A stretch of 64,000 nt of DNA from contig JAUJYN010000067.1 of assembly GCA_030737835.1 (NCBI GenBank), positions 58,180-122,179 of the forward strand. The letters are read 5' to 3'. Below the pieces are notes generated by a model. The model searched no databases and was not told the origin of the DNA. It worked only from the letters and a program-made list of their open reading frames with translations. Below, in pieces: positions 23,538 through 36,800 of this stretch (positions within the stretch are counted from its first letter, which is position 1; the number at the start of each line of letters is the position of its first letter). A program made the position numbers and the translations under genes. Origin of the DNA: Acorus gramineus (taxonomy: Eukaryota > Streptophyta > Magnoliopsida > Acorales > Acoraceae).

Positions 23538-26500
23538 ATAGCCAACTTATATCATGTTCGACACCCGAATGACAAGTACGTATGTACGAAGGTACTCTGC
23601 ATGGAGTCGAGTCAGTGGGGTCGAGGACAAAGGACGGGTCCAGCGCCAAGCTGTAGGTATCGCGGATCCAAAGACCTCACCAATGGTTCCGACAGACCCT
23701 TGTGGAGCATTAGCGGCTGGAACATTCAACCATCTTGGAGAGCGTTCCGATCAGCCATCCGAAGGCCGGGTGGTTTCTTTGCAGGACCTTGGCGTTTGGT
23801 GGTGGATGCTCTACTGCATCGTCTATGAGCTGATGTACCTGTCGGAATTCGGTTGATACAGCTCCAATCAATCGTATCCAGGACCGTCCATCAAATGAGG
23901 TTTAGTGGAGCTGCGTGTTGGTGGAATGCAGAGATGGACACCATGGAACCACCATAAACACGATGACGGGATATAAAGCCACCAGAGTCTCAGGTGTTGC
24001 ATCCGGAGCAATCAATAACTCAGGTACAGTATCCGGACCTTGGAACTGCTTGAGATGACTTGCATAGGGGAAACATTCCCATCTTTCTTGATGGATACAG
24101 AACGACGGAGTCCATGATTGTTAATCGAAACGGCATGCCGATGATCAAGGTGAGTCAGGTCCATATCCATACTATCACTCCACATGTATATTGGCCGAGT
24201 CCGATGGGGTGGTTTAGCTGCGCATGAGTGATCAATAAGGATACGTCGCTTGCTGTCTACTAGCATACTATTGAATTTGTTCGAAGTCTGGCCATGTCCA
24301 AAATCTCCACATGTACAGGTACTGGAAGACGGATGTAAGTCCGGTCGATGTCGTCGTCCCAGGATGTCGTTCAAACACGGTACCTACTAGTCTTTAAAAG
24401 TCAGTGAGAGCTGAAATGGCGTATCTTCCGCAACTAACGCGAGAGCGATGTTAGACCTTACTGTTGAGGGATAACCAGTGCAGCGTCGAACTCGTAGCGT
24501 CAACGAGGTCGAATTTGTTCATCTAGGATTGATTTGATCGGCATGAGCGTTTCCATGGATTCTGTTGCTTACCATGATGCTTCATGGCTATGACCATGAT
24601 CATGGCTGTGGCCGGGATGATGATTGCAACTATCAGCGTGACAATATCCGTGACACTGATCGTGACGATGAGAACTAGAGGCGTGAAGGTTGGCAACTAC
24701 ACGCTAAAAAGTGGCGTCAAAACAGGGCTCCAGATAGAGTTCCCGATTGAGTGCATTGCAAGCTCTCCGACGACATCCAGCCATAGCTTGGAAGACCCTC
24801 GTACCCTCGCTTGCTCAGATCTCACTCGTATTCACTACGTACGCGTATGTTACTTGCCCACTTTATGAGCACCATTGGACCGTCCATGACGCGATAGGGC
24901 TCGACATTCATGCAACACAAGTTCCCCGGGCCGGACATTCCTGGATCATAGCCTCTAGGAGCTGCATCATTAAGGTTGCGCTGGTGGGTGGTTGATGGGT
25001 GGATCGCCAGGCCAACCCAAGTATCCCCAATCTAGCCCCTCCGTATCTCCATCGATGCAATGCTTGCGCAACCCCACGCTTGTACAGAAGAGATTTACAT
25101 GAGGAGCGCTTCTCCAATCATCAACATCTCTTTTTGGCTCCGTACCTCCGACTCGGGCCCTTCTCCTCCTCTTCTCTCCCAGGACCGAGATCCTGGCCGA
25201 ACCGAAAAGCTCATGTGCAACCCCATTATTCGGGTCAGGATTGTGCGGGATCTTCTGATCTACTTGACATTCGCTGCTTACAGCTTCATGCATATCATTT
25301 AAGTTCTTCGAGCTACCCGTTTGGATCTCGCCCGCTGTGCCTGGGGTTGATGAGAATGGAGTCTTCGCTATAGATCAAATCGGATTCTGTGTATCATCTC
25401 ATCCTGATCAAACAGGTCTCCTCGGCGTCTCGTTTCTTTTTCAATTATACTGCAAGCCTCTGTCAGCTCCACCAGACACCTACATGGTCTACAAAACCAT
25501 GAATCAATGCCTCTTGATCATGTGCAGACTTCACTGTTGGGCCGCGTCGCTTTCATGCAGCTGTCATGCATCGGATGCGGAGCTGAGACCTTTCTCCCTC
25601 CCCCTTCCCGATTTTCCATTTATTTTGCATTAACGCGTACTAACCATTGGAAAACAGCTTGAATGGAGGAAATCTTGCTTCAACTATGATCCCAGCAACG
25701 TAATTGGCTTTTGGTATTTGCACATGATTGTCGTTCTAACCGACACCCATACGATTGATGCTTCTGGGCGACCACAGCCGAAGCGTGCTTGCATCTAAGC
25801 CTCTTGGATGTAATTTGCTCATGATGTCAGTGACTTACATCTGGCCTAAGCATTGAAGACGGAGAAGCTTGTACACGTAAGTACAAGTATCTCATTCAAA
25901 CAAGGCATGTGAGAGTGGTCAAGATTCCAACAGGTGAGACGCATCAGGAGATGATCGTACTCGAACCAACACTAGAGATCATCGACAACGCCATGCAGAT
26001 ATTTGACAGAAGGGCAGCAGCAGACTTGGTCAACGGTCATGCTACCCATGCCGATAGCGGGGAACTGTGATCACTGTGTCGTTCATTGACTTTACAGGAC
26101 CTAGTAAAGGGGTGGGACGGCAGATCTCGCAAGGTACACCCAGCATTCTCTGGCGCAAATCTTGGATTTCTGGTTTTGGCAGTCCGATAATCCGGGATCT
26201 TTTTAACCCTTTTGCTCGCATACGAGAAGAAAGTGAAAGATATCCGGCTCATTCGAGATGATGACAAACTTGACAAAATGCAGAGTCAAATAGTGGTGTA
26301 TCTTTATAATTGTGTCCAAGACTTCCAAACTCGCCGATCGCCATTCGGCCTACCGATGTATTCAAATCTTCGGCATACCAGATTTGGACAACTGTCCCCA
26401 GATCTGACGTTGATCCCCTCAATGCCACGAGAATGGCTCGCTTCCTGTATGAAGAATATGGATGGTAGACTTGTCGCACGTGTAAAAGCATTCATCAGCG

Positions 26501-28325
26501 TGAGCTCGTATTCATCGGAAGGAAGGGATTCGCTTTGACCGGGTTCTCACTGTCAGCTAGAGTGGGTTCGCAATGCCACTTGATCGCTCCAGTCAGGCGC
26601 GCAGCTGTCGCAACTCTTGTCCTCGACCATCATTGGCCGGGGAAGTGGAGGGTCAGAGCAGGAAAGAACAGGGGTGGCGTCATGCTTTGGACTGTATTCT
26701 TGGACTGTAATTTCCCACTTGTGACTCTGTAGTTTCACGTTGCTAACGTTGTTCTCTGACCTGATCTTTGTAGATTTTCTGAATCGCTTCTGAAAACGCT
26801 TAGGACCACTTCCCGTTATCTCCCACCTATGCTACGGCGGATCCCGACCACAATCATTGTTGTCCATGTCGCAAGATCCTAGGTCTGGACATCTACAGTC
26901 AGAACATCCACAGCTGTGTGCAAAGGAGAAGCCGGTGGAGATGGAGGTGCCAAGATGGACGGTTCAAGAGGACCAGTTGGTCAGCGAACTGCGTGGCAAG
27001 GGTATGGGATGGGGGATATTTCGATACGTTTCCTAGGACGCAACACGATGATGTGTCGGAGCCGATTCCACTATATGTCTTCCAAGAGAAAATGTTCCCA
27101 GCCTGCGATTGAAAATGTGCATCGAAAAAACCAGGAAGGTTGAGATGGCTAAACGTGTCCTCCTTCCAGCCAGTCAGCTAGAGGGCACGTCGACCACTTC
27201 CAAACCTGGTCCACTCACGACAATCACCTACTCATGCACTCATGACCATAGCTTCCCTCCGATCGTCAATTTTGACGGTGTACGACCGTTGTTGGCTCCA
27301 GCCAATCTCACTCCCTCTCCTTTACCCCTCGTGAATGATATCACAAGCACTTCATCACTCAGATATCTTGCACACTACCACCCTCGCGCCTACCGGCAGA
27401 TCAAGGGTATGAGGAGTACTCTTGATTTGTTCATCATACAATCTCGGATCAAAAGAGCACATCAAGCCCACAAACACAATGGGGCCATGTGTAAAACGAG
27501 AAAAGGTGTACACCCTAAAAATGGAACATACACACGTATGTCATCCTGGCAATACGTCGTCTAGACCTCCCTTAATCAATGAATACGGAGATCATTGAAA
27601 GATTTGGACACTGCCATCCAATACAGAACCTTCGTTCGGAAATGTTGAATGTGATTCACCGATCGAGAGAAGGAATGTTCCGATCTCCATGACTATTTGC
27701 AATATCATTGCATTTGTATGGACAATGAATATTATTGGACTGGAGATGTTCGTATGGTGTACGTACGCTTCCGATCACGCACAAATACAAGTACAAGTTG
27801 CACCCCCGGATCGAGTGCCTGGGAACATTAGCATCTCAAACATATCGAGCAGTGGCTGGATACTGACTGTCAGGATGTCTACCACCCAGGCTTCCACAAG
27901 CAGTACCATCCCTGATGCACAGGCGACGTGCATGATGATTGAGAGCAGGACAGAGATCCGTCGTCTCAACCCATCAGCAACTCGGTTCTTTGTAGTGCAA
28001 TGCGTCTGCTGATTTCCGTTCCTGCTGAGAGGGAGGCTCTTTGACGGATTCATACTTTAGTCACTGCGTCTCCTTGTATGCCTGAGCAAGGTTTTCGAAT
28101 ATTTGCCGGCTCAAAACTGCGTGCGGTTCGAGTATGTGAACTCACAAGCTAGGTCAGGTAGCTTCTGGACAACTTGATATCGTTCATCTCAGCGGTCGTC
28201 AATCTTAGCCGCTGCCCGTATCTCTCTCAATCCTTCAACTGTACAGCTGCGCTCCTCGGTAGTCTCTGCTCTTCAAAGACCTCCCTTCTCTGTCTTTCAT
28301 ATGCACGAATATGATTGATCGTTCT
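23538..28325. other. Long gene-poor interval
   Basis: No family recognised in 4.8 kb. Two plus-strand frames could be small genes but lack support. One, at 27145-27564, is 139 codons from an ATG, basic and Ser/Thr/Pro-rich. The other, at 27689-28012, is 107 codons from an ATG and opens with a hydrophobic stretch. A 121-codon minus-strand frame ends at 24012. The region 24580-24680 is rich in ATGA/TGAC motifs. Confidence 0.45.
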
Positions 28326-29311
28326 CTAGCAAGTGTCAACCCGACAGATCAAGCGTGCAATGATCATGGGAAGTTCGAATGCTTTGGTTTCTCCTCGCAT
28401 TGCGACCATACGCTTCAAACCTGGATGATGTACGTTCTTGGCAATCCCTTTATCCTCGTATAGCCAATCAGACAGCGCTATCAAACATACAGCAGCGATT
28501 ATCGCATCCGATGTAGCACGAGTTACATCGCTCAATGCTCTCGATATCTCTCGCATCGCGCTCCTTCGCGTCAACTTCAACTCTTCCTCATGCAGGATAT
28601 CTCCGACGACTTTATCTTGGAGCTCGAAGTACGTACTCATTAAGGACAGGGCTGGTTCGGAGCACGTACCTATGAAGGTTTGGAGTCGGCTCCATTCAGT
28701 CGTCGTAAAGTCGAGCATTTGATAGCCGCTAGGCACATGTCTGTCGGATCTTTGGACTGGAACTCGATCATATATCTGAGAACCGCTCGGCTGATCACAG
28801 TCAGTACAGTACTTCCAATCGCTGCAGAGTTGTTTGTGGAAGGATGTTATGGGGGATCTTGAAGGTGATTCGGGTTGGCGTGACCTTTGCGTCATCGGAG
28901 ACGTTCTCGTTTGTGCCTCGTCGGTCTTGCGACTCCTTGAACAGTCTTAGTCTTGGGTCTATGGCAACATTCGGTCTGACGATGTTAAACGTCCTCGCCG
29001 TCGTTTTTTCCAGGCTCTTTCAGCCGCTATCGAGTGAACTCGTTTCTTGACGTCTTTGGCCGATGTATCAAATGAATCGGACCTCATGTTGATGAACTCC
29101 ACTTCATTCGCATTGCGGTTTGCTGCAGGGCCGACTTCTGTTGCGGGAGTACGGCGACGGAAGACATTGCTGCATACGTCTCTGAGCTGCTGTGCAGTAA
29201 ACTTGAATCAGCTTGTCCCGCGTGTGGAACGTTGAGAATTGTGAAGAGATGAATGGAAGGACCTACTCGATGCAAAGAGTAATCCCAGTAGCCTCGAATC
29301 AGGCAAGACAT
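28326..29311 (-). CDS. Fungal transcription-factor-like protein (MHR-type), several frame breaks
   Basis: A short exon from the ATG at 29311 (MSCLIRGYWDYSLHR) can join through GTAGGT at 29266 and an acceptor at 29202 to a frame reading FTAQQLRDVC, then FINMRSDSFDTSAKDV and AAERAWKK. The reading then shifts (one base missing within about 28,995-29,010, beside a run of six T on the plus strand) to RTFNIVRPNVAIDPRLRLF and PHNILPQTTLQRLEVLY. It shifts again near 28,803 to LTVISRAVLRYMIEF. The last frame has the typical fungal factor C-terminus: TSDAIIAAVCLIALSDW and HHPGLKRMVAMRGE. This order matches the many fungal proteins with an N-terminal basic linker and no obvious zinc cluster. The junction near 28,650 is unresolved. 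It could be a pseudogene or an error-disrupted gene. Confidence 0.65.
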
Positions 29312-29922
29312 GTTCGATCAGAAAAGATAAACGGCTAAGAAGAGATCAGTCAAGCTCAGAACTGGAGCCGAGCCAATCTCCTATTCCAAGATTCGCTTCT
29401 CCGGCGCTATCCCATCTTGTATATTCCACCGATGGCTTCATTGAATGGATTTGTCAATCGGAGAGACTTTCTGAACGTAGAATCTCCTAGATCTAGTCTT
29501 CCAGCGATTCTCTGATGGCTAGAGGCTAGAGTGATGCCAGTGAGCTTCTGAGGAGGGTTCGGGGACATGGACCAACTGACGACGTCGTCCATTGCTTCGT
29601 TGCGGAGCTCTCGAATAGGATGCGCAGGCTATCACTATGGGTCTGGCGTCTTTGGCAGCCTTGAAAAATCGAAGTCTTGCTTGCGGTTCAAGCTTTAGTT
29701 TTAGATGTTCTGCGGAATACTCGTGATTTATACGGAAGTCGGGGTCAGTGGGCCAGTGATGCTTCAGTCCGCACTACTGAGTGCTGAGTGTTCCAGCCTC
29801 ATGTGACACTTCGCTTCATCATGCCCCTGACCATATGTCTCTTTTCGTGGCAACGATTGGTAGCTCCACTCATCTCTCTTTCTGCTCCCCTGTCTCGCTC
29901 TTTCCATACGTCGTTCCGTAAC
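29312..29922. other. Intergenic, no supported gene
   Basis: Short frames only; the last 100 bases are pyrimidine-rich before the small frame at 29923. Confidence 0.4.
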
Positions 29923-30141
29923 ATGCAATTCTTACTGTTCACTCCCTCCTCGATCTACGCTCATTTGCATTCATTTGCATTGGTCCGAGCCGGAATCACA
30001 TCCGTCAACCAGGTGAACGATGAATGCTTCCAATATGTCGAATATCTAAATCTCAATGCTACAGCCTGTAAAATGCTCTTCTTTGATCCCCAAAACACAA
30101 GTGCGAGGATACCCATCGGGCCTATTCGACGAGTGGAATAG
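29923..30141 (+). CDS. Possible small secreted protein
   Basis: A 72-residue frame starts at an ATG directly after a CT-rich leader. The first 23 residues (MQFLLFTPSSIYAHLHSFAL) are mostly hydrophobic and could act as a signal peptide, although the two His and the Pro are unusual. The remainder has only two Cys and an Asn-x-Thr site. It overlaps the 3' end of the facing 531-residue gene by about 20 bases. It could be a chance frame. Confidence 0.3.
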   Translation: MQFLLFTPSSIYAHLHSFALVRAGITSVNQVNDECFQYVEYLNLNATACKMLFFDPQNTSARIPIGPIRRVE

Positions 30142-31717
30142 GCTGATCATACGACAGCTTATCGATGTAGTCCCGGCTACTTCTCGAATAGATCTCTGTC
30201 CACATATTTTGTGTCCGTGTCGTAGCCAGTACCATGTCAATCATGGACAAAAGATCTTCTTGAGCTTCGGAATTCAGGGTCGATTGTTGTAGGATGACCT
30301 CAATTCCGTCGATATCTCTATTCTCACAAGCGCCCCTCAGCAGCCACCGTTTCCGTACGCCCGTGGCATGCGTTGCTATTGTGCGCAAAAAATCAAGATC
30401 AATACCTTGCAGTAGTCTGCGGTACGTAAGTACCCGTGATCTTGCCGAGGTCACTTCCGCCGCATTCAGGTCTACGATGTTGGTATCGTCCACATCCTCG
30501 TCCCAAGATCGCAATAACTCAAACACAGCAGAGCGGCTGTGTTGTGCCGCCGTCCAATCCAGGCAATCCCACCGTTGCTGCTGTCCAAGATGTTGTATAA
30601 TCATCAGGTTCTTGTTTAAAATATCGTCACATTTCACCGTCCAACGATGGTGTTCCAGATCAGTCAGCGGCACCAACAGATCTCGTAGGTAGAGCTTGAA
30701 GCATTGGGAACAAGGACGTGTTCCACTTGTCTCGAGGCTCTGTTTAAAGTTGTGGAGCGAGACGACCATCTTACGCTCCACAACGTCGTTCCTCCTCAAT
30801 ACACTGGCAAGCTGCTCTACAAGCGGATGTTTCACTATCGGCGCCGAGTGCGCAATCACTAGGTTGATCTCCTCCGCATCTTGAAGCCATGCGAAGCTCT
30901 CCCGAGATAACAGGGGGTACGATGGGGCCCCGGATGCAGATTGGTAAGTCCAGTCATCCGACCACAGCGTGAAGATGTCGCGCTCACAGAAGCTCCGTGT
31001 CTGTTGGATCGACAGGCGAGGAATGTCCCGCTCGTGAGCAAGGGCACGGAAGAACAGGCGAACTTTCTCGAAGCTGCAGCTGCTTACGGCCCTCTCGGAA
31101 CTGTACCATTTGGCGGTCGCTCTGGAGGCACCCAGATACATGCACCATTGATTATCTTGCTCCAGATGAACGGTCATGGCAACTCCGAAACACATGATAC
31201 CGTCCTGCGCATCGATGGCCGTTTCATCCACCTTCATGTTGACACGACCGCCGCGTTGGGTCGACGGCTCAAGTGCCGGCGAATGCGAGTACTGGGGAGG
31301 ACAGACGAGATCATACACTGCAACACACCCCCACGGTGACCGCTCACACGCAAGGTACCATACTCCGCAGACTCGGCCATACATGCTGGCAGATGCTCCG
31401 ACCTCGTCGAGCTCATTGATGGTGTTCTTGACTGGAGCCGCATCGATGTTTGTGTCGGTATCGGTGTCATCCACGCTCGCAGCTTCGACCGTATCCGACC
31501 ATTCGTATACGCTGGTCTCATCTTCCGACTCTGTCCAATCCTCCGTCAAATCGAGATAACCACCTCCGGGTGCTTGTTCAAGCGCCTTTGATTCGTTCCA
31601 TCTCGCTGCGACGATACCTCCGTATCGTAGTGCCCCTGCGATTGTGCGGTCCAGCCAAGTCCCTCTATCAGGTGGATGATCGAGCGCAACCTGTGTGCCG
31701 ATGGCTGGACGGGACAT
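30122..31717 (-). CDS. Intact 531-residue orphan protein
   Basis: A single uninterrupted frame from an ATG at 31717. Residues 55-95 are acidic (TEDWTESEDETS, DDTDTDTN). The middle and C-terminal parts look globular and include WCMYLGASRATAKWY, a Cys pair in GTRPCSQCFKLYL, and amphipathic helices near the end (RRLLQGIDLDFLRTIATH, LLRGACENRDIDGIE). The last element weakly resembles ankyrin-type helix pairs, but no repeat consensus is met. There is no signal peptide, membrane segment or known catalytic motif. It is the longest unbroken gene in a region where neighbouring genes show frame breaks. I do not recognise the family; the function is unknown. Confidence 0.75.
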   Translation of the reverse strand: MSRPAIGTQVALDHPPDRGTWLDRTIAGALRYGGIVAARWNESKALEQAPGGGYLDLTEDWTESEDETSVYEWSDTVEAASVDDTDTDTNIDAAPVKNTINELDEVGASASMYGRVCGVWYLACERSPWGCVAVYDLVCPPQYSHSPALEPSTQRGGRVNMKVDETAIDAQDGIMCFGVAMTVHLEQDNQWCMYLGASRATAKWYSSERAVSSCSFEKVRLFFRALAHERDIPRLSIQQTRSFCERDIFTLWSDDWTYQSASGAPSYPLLSRESFAWLQDAEEINLVIAHSAPIVKHPLVEQLASVLRRNDVVERKMVVSLHNFKQSLETSGTRPCSQCFKLYLRDLLVPLTDLEHHRWTVKCDDILNKNLMIIQHLGQQQRWDCLDWTAAQHSRSAVFELLRSWDEDVDDTNIVDLNAAEVTSARSRVLTYRRLLQGIDLDFLRTIATHATGVRKRWLLRGACENRDIDGIEVILQQSTLNSEAQEDLLSMIDMVLATTRTQNMWTEIYSRSSRDYIDKLSYDQPIPLVE

Positions 31718-32186
31718 TTTTGCACGGGTACATTTCCAGACACGCTCCCGCCCAAGCCGTACTTATAGGTGCGCATGGTAGGTCAGATCGAGCATCTGGC
31801 TATGGAGTGAGCGGCAGGCCACCCTCAGCCGCTGCGAAAGCGGGCCTCTCGACATGAGAAGCACTGACAAATACATGATGACGCAGGCACGATCACTCTA
31901 TACAGGCGACGAACGCGAAGTCAGATAGCCGACAGTGATATGATTCAGAGATGAGTCTACAGACGAGCGTCCCTGCTGACTCGCATTGATCGTGGGAAGC
32001 ACAAGAGGACAGATGGACAGACGGACAGACCATGTTTGATCGTTCGATCTAGCTACGCTTCAATTCTGTTCATGCACTTTCATGCACTTACATGCACTTC
32101 CGCAGTCCGTCCCATGGCAATGTAAGTATCTTCATTGCCGTTCAGATCTCATCGGAACAGACAAATGACCAACGACCAACAGCCCA
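31718..32186. other. Intergenic with two short tandem repeats
   Basis: Promoter side of the orphan gene. Contains a GGACAGA(C/T)-type tetranucleotide run at 32007-32030 and three 10-bp copies of (T/A)CATGCACTT at 32070-32099. Confidence 0.6.
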
Positions 32187-33390
32187 CTAATTACCTTGAA
32201 CACTCCATGACCGGATCGCTAAGGGAGGGCGTTCGTTCTTGCATAGGTTCTGCATAGCCAGACCCAGCTCTGCGGAGGGAGTCCTGTCCAAGTCGTCGAT
32301 GCGCTGCGCGAGATCTTTCAAGAATGAACGGAGCTGATCCAGCGCCGGGGCCGATGTATCGGTGGTCGGAATCAGAAGCACCGCATGTTTGGTCGCCATC
32401 CAGAGCATACGCCGGTCGTATGCTTTGAGGCCGATCAAGGCTGGCGAGGCGAACATGTCTAGACACAGATCCACAAAGTCGAGCACCTGTTGTACGGCAA
32501 AGTGCATGCCATGCCTGATGCGAAAGTTGTTGGCGTCGAAGACAAGAGACATCTGGGCGTCGGCGAACTTCGAGAGCTGGACCTCTTGTCGTGCCTTTGA
32601 CAGGATCTGATCAGCAACGCTCGCAGGTACTCCGCCGGAATGACTTGGCTCATGGCACGGTATCGACCGACAGCGTCGGCCAAGGTCATGCTGGCTTGTT
32701 GCCGTTGCTGAATGCCGCTCTCGCGAGCGAACACAATCGCTCTCACCGCCGCTATGCTTGCATTGGAACAGATGTTGACGGTCAGATCGCGCTCGAGGAT
32801 GGCTGATTGTTCAGCACTGGACAATGTGTGCCACTGCAGTTGCCACCTCAGGCGGTGTATCGGACGACCTTCCAACGATCCACGGAAATGACTCGACCGA
32901 TCTAAAGCGAACAAGGTAGGGGTAACGGTGAGCGATTGGTGATCATGCGTGCAGGCCAGTCTCCCGGCTTCTCACTCACCGGAGCCTTGATGGCTGTCGT
33001 GGACGACATCCGAAGAAGCAAACTTTCCCACATCGACTGCCCGAGCTTGTGGGCCAGTTTACAAGTCTGCTCAAATCTGGCGAGACTCTGGGGGCTCAGG
33101 TGATCGATGATCATTTTCCAGATCTCGAGGGGCATCTCAACGACTCGATGTCCCGTGACGGACGATGCGGAGATGGTGTGTTCGGATCCAGGTCCAGGAG
33201 TCATCGACGTCGACTTGTTGTGGAAGTAATTGGGGTTGAGGGAATCCATGCTCGGACATGGCCAATCGAGGAAATTGGAACTGGATATTTCTCTGCCACG
33301 AATGCATGAAACCTCGTCAGACGTCATCTCCGGCATGTCGTGTTGAATGTGTCTAATCAGCTTCACTGTGGGACATGAGGTTTCTTGCAT
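32187..33390 (-). CDS. F-box protein, one intron and one frameshift
   Basis: The F-box lies at about 33135-33010: VVEMPLEIWKMIIDHLS, then LARFEQTCKLAHKLG, with the usual LP-type opening replaced by MP. F-box proteins bind Skp1 and bring targets to SCF ubiquitin ligases. The start is uncertain (in-frame ATGs at 33390 and downstream). The F-box exon ends at GTGAGT (32979) or, to keep phase, GTGAGA (32975), with the acceptor at 32902. The next exon reads HRLRWQLQWHTLSS and IAAVRAIVFARESG. One base appears missing near 32,635, after which the frame reads ILSKARQEVQLSKF and VLDFVDLCLDMFASP to the stop at 32187. The C-terminal substrate-binding part is all-helical and not recognised; there are no leucine-rich or WD repeats. 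Confidence 0.75.
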
Positions 33391-33879
33391 GTGACCGGAA
33401 TGCGACTCGGATGTGACTTGACAATTGACCGCCAAGCCATGACCAGGGAAAGCCTGGGTGAGTCTTGGAACTTTGCTGCATACGATCAAGATGGATCAAA
33501 TGGTGTCGATCATACAATACATGGACGGATCTTAAATCTTGTTCGTCGCTGTGGAAGGACGCCACTGCTAGTTCTTCGTTGCGCATGACATCCGGCAGAC
33601 CATGCGTGCTGGCGATGACAGTTATCAAAGCTCCCTCTAGTCTTCATATCGTGATCGATTTCGGAAGCAGCCGAGCACCGTCGTCCTTACTCGTATTGCA
33701 TATTGAAACAATTTTGACCGTGAGCAGATATATTTGATGTCTTCCTGATTTCATGGCTCTCGATTGATATTCTGCGACGATAACCAAGATTTCATGGCTT
33801 GACAACGTTTCACTCTCGATACAAACAGAAACCGGACGTCGTGGAGATAGAACAGTGACCTATGAAGGGGCATGAGTGG
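33391..33879. other. Intergenic, no supported gene
   Basis: Short frames only. The left edge of duplicated block A lies near 33,880. Confidence 0.4.
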
Positions 33880-36800
33880 TAGATCAGGTTTTGATGGAAC
33901 CACTTCTACTTGGGTCAGTCTTGTTAGCGGCGTTTCATCACATGGGCGCGATCACTCAGAAGTAATACGGTGACAATATTGGTGAATCTATCTTCTATTC
34001 GGTAGGAATAACAATACGATGATGATTCGTGAACGGAGAACACTCCTCTCACGGATCTCGGCAGATTTGTTACCTCGACCAGCCTTGCTCCAACTGATCA
34101 TCATCCACTATGTATTTCTTAAAACATCCGACCTGTCGTTCTTTGTGGTGCCTGTTTTGAAGAAGTCGTCCGGTTCCTCATTCTTATTCTCTGCCATCAG
34201 CATCCGTTCCTCTTTTTCCAAGCGTCGCTTCTCTTCAAAGTATTCACGGCACTTCCCAGGCTTCCAAGGCAGTGGAGGTAGTGGAGGTTCACGCCACTCT
34301 TCACGGGGCTCTCCAGGGATGGGATAGAGCTCCTTAATGCGGAGGCGTGACTGGGGAGACTGACGACTAGGGTCGGCATCAATGTACCACAGGAATCGCC
34401 CGCATGGAGAGAAGACCATCTGTCCCTGTTTGATCTCGCTCTGAGTTTGAGCCAGTTTCTGGTTGCTCTGAACCTTCCCGTCAAAACTCAGCTCGATCCA
34501 ATGCAGATCGCGTTCGACCGCAATCGCCACGGACCTGCCATCATAGGAGATCGTAGCTCCGCAAATGCGCTCGCTAGGGGTCACAATGGAGGTCCACGAG
34601 GTCATGTCCCACAGCATGACCGCAGTGCTAGTGATGGCAAGTAGACATCCTTCTTTCGACATCTTGCTGAGCGTGTGCAGTTTCCCTTTGGCGACAATTG
34701 GCTCGCAGACAAAGTTGTCGATATGAGCGAGATCGAATATGTGGTATTGATTTCCTTTTTTCTTGATGAAAATCAAGTCTTGGTTTCCGATGCCACCTGA
34801 ATGTGGATACCCGCCCGTGTACTTGTCAAAATCCCGCTTTTTGCCGATAACATAGTTCTTGTACAGGGTCTTCCAGTCGGGCAGAAGTTGGCGACCCTCT
34901 GATTTGGCCTGGGTCCGAAATTCGTTCGAATCGGCCCTTCCCAGAGATAGTTTTCCGTCAAGCATCCAGTGTCATACCAATCACTGGATCTGTACAGATG
35001 AGTCTCTATCAACTGGTCATCCTTCACTTCGCACACACCGATATGCCGCTCTTTTCTGCCTCTGCACTGAAGTACAAGAAACGCATGCACCCACAGTAGC
35101 CCAGGTTAAACGTTTCGAGCTCGTCTCTTTCGAAGCGCTTGCAGATAGGCATCAGGTCGTCACGCTTTTCCTGCTCCACGCTGCCCATCGCTTCGATGTC
35201 TTGTCGATCCCAATCGTGTAGCTCGGTCTTGATAGAACGATCATAATCCTTGGCCTCGAGAGAGTACACCATGATCACTTTGTTGTTAATCAAATTTGGG
35301 TATCGGGGAACGAATATTGCTAAGAAACGGCCATCAGAGGAAAGACTAATTTGCGCCTTGGGGAGTACTCTCAAGCGATTGCTTCCACAGGGGTAGTCAT
35401 ATGCGAACGGTCGACAAATCATGCTCTCGTACTCGGCACGGTGAGATGCGAGCCACGCCTGGTCCGGACAAACTGTTCGTACAGCTTCTTTCCGCTGCCC
35501 TCTCGGAACTCTTGCGAACGCGTGAACGCATTGTCCTTGAGGATGCGACGGAGACCGGCCTTGTAGCTCGCATCCGACTGCGTCGTGATGTACAGGTTGG
35601 TCAGGACCTGATATTGACGACCGCTAGCTTCACGCAAGAGTGACAGCTGCACATCGTCGTTCATGCTGTCGATCTGAGCAGCAAGCTTGTCCGAACGTTG
35701 ATCACACTGTATCACAGCCTCGAGGAGCTGATCGAAACATTGTCGTTGGAGGTCTTCGTATCGCAGGAACGCAGCGATGTTGGCCAAGGAACCGATAGAT
35801 TCGTCCGGCACAGAGACTTTTTTGGCTCGAATCCAGTTCACCAATAGCTGCACATCCTTTGCGCTCCAGCCATTGCCCATGAGAAAGTTTCACATTCCGA
35901 AAGACCTCGTGGTCTAGCGTCGGCGTTAGTGATGGTAAGGAGAGAATGGAAGAACGGGGGGGAAAGGGAAGGGGGGCTATATGGGGAAGTAAAGGGAAAC
36001 GAGAAGGGTGTAAAGCAATTCTCATACCTACGGGGATCGAATTTTCTTCATCGCCAGCCTGCAATAGAACCATTTCGATGCGGTCCACAATTGTTGATGC
36101 TCTCTTGCTTTCAGCGTCCATGATGGTCTTGGTGTTTGGGTGGTTTATTGTACGGGTCAGGATGAATGGTTAGGTATACGTCTTGGAGAAGCGGCGGATT
36201 GGCGACTGGTATATCTAGTATCCGAAGGTACTGAAGACACATCCAGAATTGAGAATTGAGGGCCCCCTAGACCATCGAATAACGGAGGCCACTGAGTTTT
36301 AAGACGTCGGGTCTGTCCGGTTCACTCGTGAAAGATGTCTTCGTCACTGAGGTCAATGGTACTTTGTCCAACCCGGTGCCAAATAGCAACTAGTCACCGC
36401 CTGGACCTGAAGGCTGTATTAATTGTTCATCGCTCCTGTACCGTTACTGTGCATATTTTTAGACTTGCTGGACTTTGGATTGTCATCATTGGAATGAGTT
36501 TCGTGAAGGTTGCGCTTGGCAGAAGGTTCTTTCCAAAGCACACCATCGCGTTCGCACGGAGATAGATCGCACCTCCCGACCATGTATAGAAGACAGGAAT
36601 GTTCATGGAAAGAGGATCTTACGTTCTGGGGAGAACCGGGTTCATTGACTGTTTCGAGCTGACCTGGCCATGACCACTTTGGTTGCAGGAGGGTTCGCCA
36701 CACCTCAGAGCGTAGAGGTCCAAATCGCTTCACGCTTTACTTGTTTACAAGCTTCCATCGACTGCGTTTTGCTGTGTTATTAAAACCTCCACATGGTACT

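Noticed and set aside
29084-29311. Unspliced minus-strand frame as a separate Ser/Gln-rich protein
   Set aside because: A phase-consistent intron (29266-29202) links its first exon to the transcription-factor frame, which explains the sequence better.
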